Part shown: one piece after another, positions 61,405 through 64,000 of the stretch
Layout of the letters: every line of letters begins with the position of its first letter
Numbering within the stretch: the first letter of the stretch is position 1
Assembly (NCBI GenBank): GCA_029262065.1
Contig: JAJDAC010000053.1
Coordinates: 19,207 to 83,206 of the forward strand
Direction of reading: 5' to 3'
From: Candidatus Krumholzibacteriota bacterium
GTDB taxonomy: Bacteria; Krumholzibacteriota; Krumholzibacteriia; JAJRXK01
Length of the DNA: 64,000 bases
Notes under the pieces: model-generated
What the model was told of the DNA's origin: nothing
Database searches by the model: none
The model's input: only the letters and a program-made list of their open reading frames with translations
Made by a program: the position numbers and the translations under genes

Positions 61405-61483
61405 CGGATGAACCTGACGATCGACCAGCCGGGCGGCTTTGGCGCCTCTTGTGCAATCGCAGATCAGGCGTCAATAGTTAGGC
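61405..61483. other. attC-like site after the DUF4145 gene
   Basis: The right core GTTAGGC is exact (61477-61483). The left end GGCTGAC matches GCCTAAC only loosely and the arms pair only in short stretches (CCTGA/TCAGG), so this is a degenerate or partial attC. Confidence 0.45.
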
Positions 61484-61508
61484 GTTCGTCGAACTTTTGG
61501 GGGAAAGC

Positions 61509-62486
61509 ATGACAGAAGAGCAAGACAAGACCACCCTACAGTATGTCCAGTTCATGGTCGCAAACCGCCCCCGCTGCGTTTGGGAGTGGGACATCCGCGA
61601 ATTCCATGCAGGCTCAGTGAAGAAAATTGACCCGCTCTACTTCTCGTTCCAAGCATCAACCCTCGCTAGTGAGCTGGAGTCTGATAACAAGTATCGAGCA
61701 GCATGCGCTATTCGAGCAAACTACTGGCACGCGCTCGAGAGCTTCCTCGCCCTCCTGTTCGCGACGCTCCAGGCCCCACATGCTACCTACGCGTGGCTGA
61801 TCGAATTTCGCCCCGGGGACCTACACTGGCTTGCTGAGCGCTTGAATGACGGAACGCGCTTTCTCACAGGACTTCACATTGAGCCTTTTGGCTGGGAGGG
61901 AGTTGGAGAGAGGTTGCTTCCGAATGCGGATGACCAAGAGCTTACCCGAGTTTTTCACGACAAGGTGCTTGGCGCATGGCAGCGTTTCTCTCGGGAGTTT
62001 GTAGATCCTATTCATCGATCTGAGCACAATACTATCAAGCATGGCATGCGAGTCCTGTCTCGTGGCCATTCGATCTCAATCGCTAAAGCTGACTCAACCG
62101 ATTTCACTTCACTCGGTGGCAGTGAGCACGGCGCTCAATTCTTGCTTCGGGAGACACTTGGTACGAGCAAGCATCATTTTAGGGCGCGCCCGCAAAGTGA
62201 GAATTGGTCGGTCGAAGCAACCATCGAGAAGACAAACCTCTTGGCGACGTCTATCCAGCTTCTGAAGGTATTCCTTCTGAATCGCCTTGGCGCGTTGGAG
62301 TCGGACGTCGACCTGATGCTTCCCGAGAGACTAGACTCTTTCGAAGAGCCTTGGAGGATGTCCCCGGGTGTGCTCAGAAGCAACTATGCCAGAGACATAC
62401 CACTGGACGCTATCAACTGGTTCACTCCGGACGAAATTCGTAGAACTTTCTCGGAACCACAGAAGGAAAATGAAAAGGGCGCATAG
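61509..62486 (+). CDS. Hypothetical protein, possible abortive-infection type
   Basis: A 325-residue soluble protein with long helices (YRAACAIRANYWHALESFLA, LLATSIQLLKVFLLNRLGA) and scattered conserved-looking aromatics (CVWEWDIREFHAGSVKKIDP, EPFGWEGVGERLLP). GGGGGAAAGC precedes the ATG, 26 bases after a core site. The family is not recognised. Position and size match defence- or cassette-borne orphan genes. Confidence 0.65.
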   Translation: MTEEQDKTTLQYVQFMVANRPRCVWEWDIREFHAGSVKKIDPLYFSFQASTLASELESDNKYRAACAIRANYWHALESFLALLFATLQAPHATYAWLIEFRPGDLHWLAERLNDGTRFLTGLHIEPFGWEGVGERLLPNADDQELTRVFHDKVLGAWQRFSREFVDPIHRSEHNTIKHGMRVLSRGHSISIAKADSTDFTSLGGSEHGAQFLLRETLGTSKHHFRARPQSENWSVEATIEKTNLLATSIQLLKVFLLNRLGALESDVDLMLPERLDSFEEPWRMSPGVLRSNYARDIPLDAINWFTPDEIRRTFSEPQKENEKGA

Positions 62487-62828
62487 TATCGATCGGAATT
62501 TCCCTCTCCGGTACGTCTCAGGGCAGTTGTCGCTTAGTCTAGCTTAGCCGGTCGGTCGCGTCCTTGTCGGGGTTCAAGCTGACCTCTCGGGTCGGCGTCC
62601 AGTTTTTGCGCTGGGCAGGCTCCCCACAAGGCGCGACTTCATCTTGAGAGCTTGAAGCCGGAATGCCTACCCTCGCACTGTCTCCTTGACGGGGGTGAGC
62701 TTACGCCTGCGCTAGCCCGTCGGTTGCGGCTACCACTCGGAGGGACAGTTTGCCGCCCCCGCCATTGACCCAAACCCCCCGAGTGTTATCCTCCCGTAAG
62801 CCGGTTCCGTGAAGCGCCGAGGAGCAAG
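62487..62828. other. Intergenic region without gene
   Basis: 342 bases of lower GC between the helical protein and the lipoprotein gene. Short frames only, no core site, no hairpin of note. The last 20 bases hold GAGGAG as ribosome site of the next gene. Confidence 0.65.
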
Positions 62829-63473
62829 ATGCATTCGCCAACAAGAAGAATCTTGGTCGTTTCAGTTCTCTTTGTTCTCGGAAGCTGCGCGACAACGCTG
62901 CCGCCAATTAGGCCACAGGTCACGAATCCCAAGAACTACGTTGTTGGGAACGTCCATGAGGTAACGACCGGCAGCAGCTTGGTCCGATCAGGGCTGGTGT
63001 TGTCCAGACCAATCTACACCCCGATCTACAAGCATGCTCCCCCCAACAACAGAATAGCTGGCGCGAGACCCGTCCTTGCACCTGGGCAAGACTGGATCGC
63101 AGCATATGGTGGCGAGAACGGCGGCTTTGTCTTGACCAATGTTGGAATGCCTGGCCGTGGGATTCATGTGTTCGAGGACGGGCGCGTGGGTGACGGCTAG
63201 ATTGACCTCACATCAAGGAACAAGCCAAGGTTGCAGGAAGGATAGCCCGAGGAAGCTCTCTTTCGTCATGTTCGCGACATTCGACTCTCTGGGAGCTATG
63301 AAGAAGAACTTGTCTACTCCGGAACCAGGGGCAATATCCTTCACCTTCTGTACAGGGAGTTCTCAGGCGAGCGGTTGCGTGCGGCCTTCGAACAGAAACT
63401 TGAGTACGACCTAGACGAATCCATGATCGTCGAGTTTCGGCTGTACAAGATCGAAGTCATGGAGGCCGGATGA
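62829..63473 (+). pseudogene. Lipoprotein gene interrupted by two in-frame amber codons
   Basis: One reading frame runs from ATG 62829 (GAGGAG before it) to TGA 63471, but has TAG at codon 124 and TAG at codon 139. Before them: a lipobox (VLFVLGSC) and YGGENGGFVLTNVGMPGRGI. Between and after: IDLTSRNKPRLQEG and PEEALFRHVRDIRLSGSYEE, ELVYSGTRGNILHLLYREFS, LEYDLDESMIVEFRLYKIEV, which read like the C-terminal half of an exported bacterial protein. Both stops sit where tryptophan would fit (GDG-stop-ID, QEG-stop-PEE), so two TGG to TAG changes explain the break. Read-through is less likely. Confidence 0.65.
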
Positions 63474-63534
63474 CCCTCCCAGGGTTTGATGGACACCTAG
63501 TTAGCTGACATACTGGTCAGCAAGGAGGTGTCCG

Positions 63535-63831
63535 ATGTCCAAGAAGCGTCGGCAATTCACCCGTGAATTCAAACTGGAAGCGCTCCGCCTCGCTGAGCAA
63601 GAAGGCATGACGGCTACGAAGGCCGCCGAGCAACTCGCGATCAATCGTGGCGACTTGTACCGTTGGAAGCGTGAGTTCGAAAACGAGCCCGACTCCTCGT
63701 TCCGAGGCAATGGCAAGCGCACGCCTGACGATGAGCGAGTCACTCGCTTGGAGCGTGAGAACGTCAAGCTTAGGGCGCAGATTCAGTTCCTAAGAAAAGT
63801 CGCCGGGTACTTCGCCAGCGGAAAGAACTGA
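63535..63831 (+). CDS. IS3-family transposase OrfA
   Basis: A 98-residue protein with the N-terminal HTH of IS3/IS911 OrfA: RRQFTREFKLEALRLAEQEG and TKAAEQLAINRGDLYRWKRE, followed by a leucine-zipper-like tail (VTRLERENVKLRAQIQFLRK). It is needed with OrfB to make the transframe transposase by programmed frameshifting. The stop lies inside the overlap with OrfB. Confidence 0.93.
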   Translation: MSKKRRQFTREFKLEALRLAEQEGMTATKAAEQLAINRGDLYRWKREFENEPDSSFRGNGKRTPDDERVTRLERENVKLRAQIQFLRKVAGYFASGKN

Positions 63832-64000
63832 TCTTCGATCAGATCTATCAGCGCCAGGAAGAGTACCCAGTACGGTGGATGTGTGAAGCGATAGGCGTCT
63901 CCATCAGCGGGTACTACTGTTGGCGCGGCCGCCGGCCGAGTCAGCGAAAGAGAGAGGACGAGAGATTGCTGCCGATGATCCGCACGAGCTTCAAGCGCAG
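63825..64000 (+). CDS. IS3-family transposase OrfB, 5' part, window edge
   Basis: The -1 frame relative to OrfA reads ELIFDQIYQRQEEYPVRWMC then EAIGVSISGYYCWRGRRPSQ and continues to the window edge (KREDERLLPMIRTSFKR). This is the HTH_21 start of IS3 OrfB; the DDE catalytic core lies outside. A frameshift would fuse it to OrfA. Confidence 0.9.

Larger units (their letters stand above)
63487..64000 (+). mobile_element. IS3-family insertion sequence, left end, partial
   Basis: The element begins near 63487 with TGATGGACACCT as the likely left inverted repeat, followed by GGAGGTG as ribosome site and two overlapping transposase frames. The right end lies beyond the window. Confidence 0.8.

Overview
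The window is bacterial, GC-rich (roughly 60-65% by eye, visibly lower after about 57 kb) and densely coded, with many start/stop overlaps of the ATGA, GTGA and TGATG type. Secreted proteins with FlgD-like C-terminal sorting modules, many lipoproteins, BNR/VPS10 beta-propellers, a TonB-type protein and an S8 protease/beta-helix fusion point to a diderm of the FCB-like deep lineages (Eisenbacteria, Krumholzibacteria, Gemmatimonadota and similar). That placement is inference from gene content only.

Layout. 1-8.4 kb: envelope and secreted proteins (a FlgD-tailed protein cut by the window edge, an S8 protease with beta-helix, a VPS10/BNR propeller, a carboxypeptidase-regulatory-like lipoprotein). 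8.4-10 kb: inorganic pyrophosphatase translationally coupled to a DUF3179 gene that carries an in-frame TGA where the family has a cysteine, so it is a candidate selenoprotein. 10.1-12.6 kb: ECF sigma, anti-sigma and two small DUF4252-like envelope proteins, ending in a strong terminator buried inside the convergent gene. 14-16 kb: NarX/NarL-type two-component pair. 16-27.5 kb: housekeeping and accessory enzymes (TonB-like protein, arylamine N-acetyltransferase, Elp3, methyltransferases, GT39-like membrane protein with TPR, CnoX-type thioredoxin, TrmJ, nitrilase, EgtB, DUF427). 27.7-31.8 kb: a second ECF operon with two MscS-like channel proteins, an OmpA lipoprotein and a LEA-type lipoprotein, which looks like an envelope-stress module. 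32-43 kb: symporter pair, site-2 protease, ArfB, GNATs, SixA, VOC and DinB proteins. 43-51 kb: aspartic protease, a third ECF/anti-sigma pair, MBL hydrolase, a glycosidase-like lipoprotein, dihydroorotase, ribosomal protein L33.

51.1-53.2 kb is a small toxin-antitoxin cluster (VapBC, BrnTA, an orphan XRE antitoxin) with readable promoters that leave almost no 5' leader. 54-57.1 kb holds a large YVTN propeller / c-type cytochrome / FlgD-tail protein closed by a perfect terminator. From 57.3 kb the character changes: lower GC, small orphan genes, and GTTAGGC/GCCTAAC core sites bounding cassettes. This looks like a stretch of mobile integron cassette array. It carries a two-domain effector-like protein, an HNH nuclease, DUF5677/DUF4145-like proteins, an IS110 transposase remnant sitting in one attC site, and a lipoprotein gene broken by two amber codons. 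The window ends inside an IS3-family element.

No rRNA, tRNA or CRISPR array was seen. The most notable observations are the in-frame TGA in the DUF3179 gene, the cassette array, the doubly amber lipoprotein gene, a 25-bp perfect inverted-repeat element near 31.9 kb and an unexplained hairpin-rich intergenic region near 23.1 kb.
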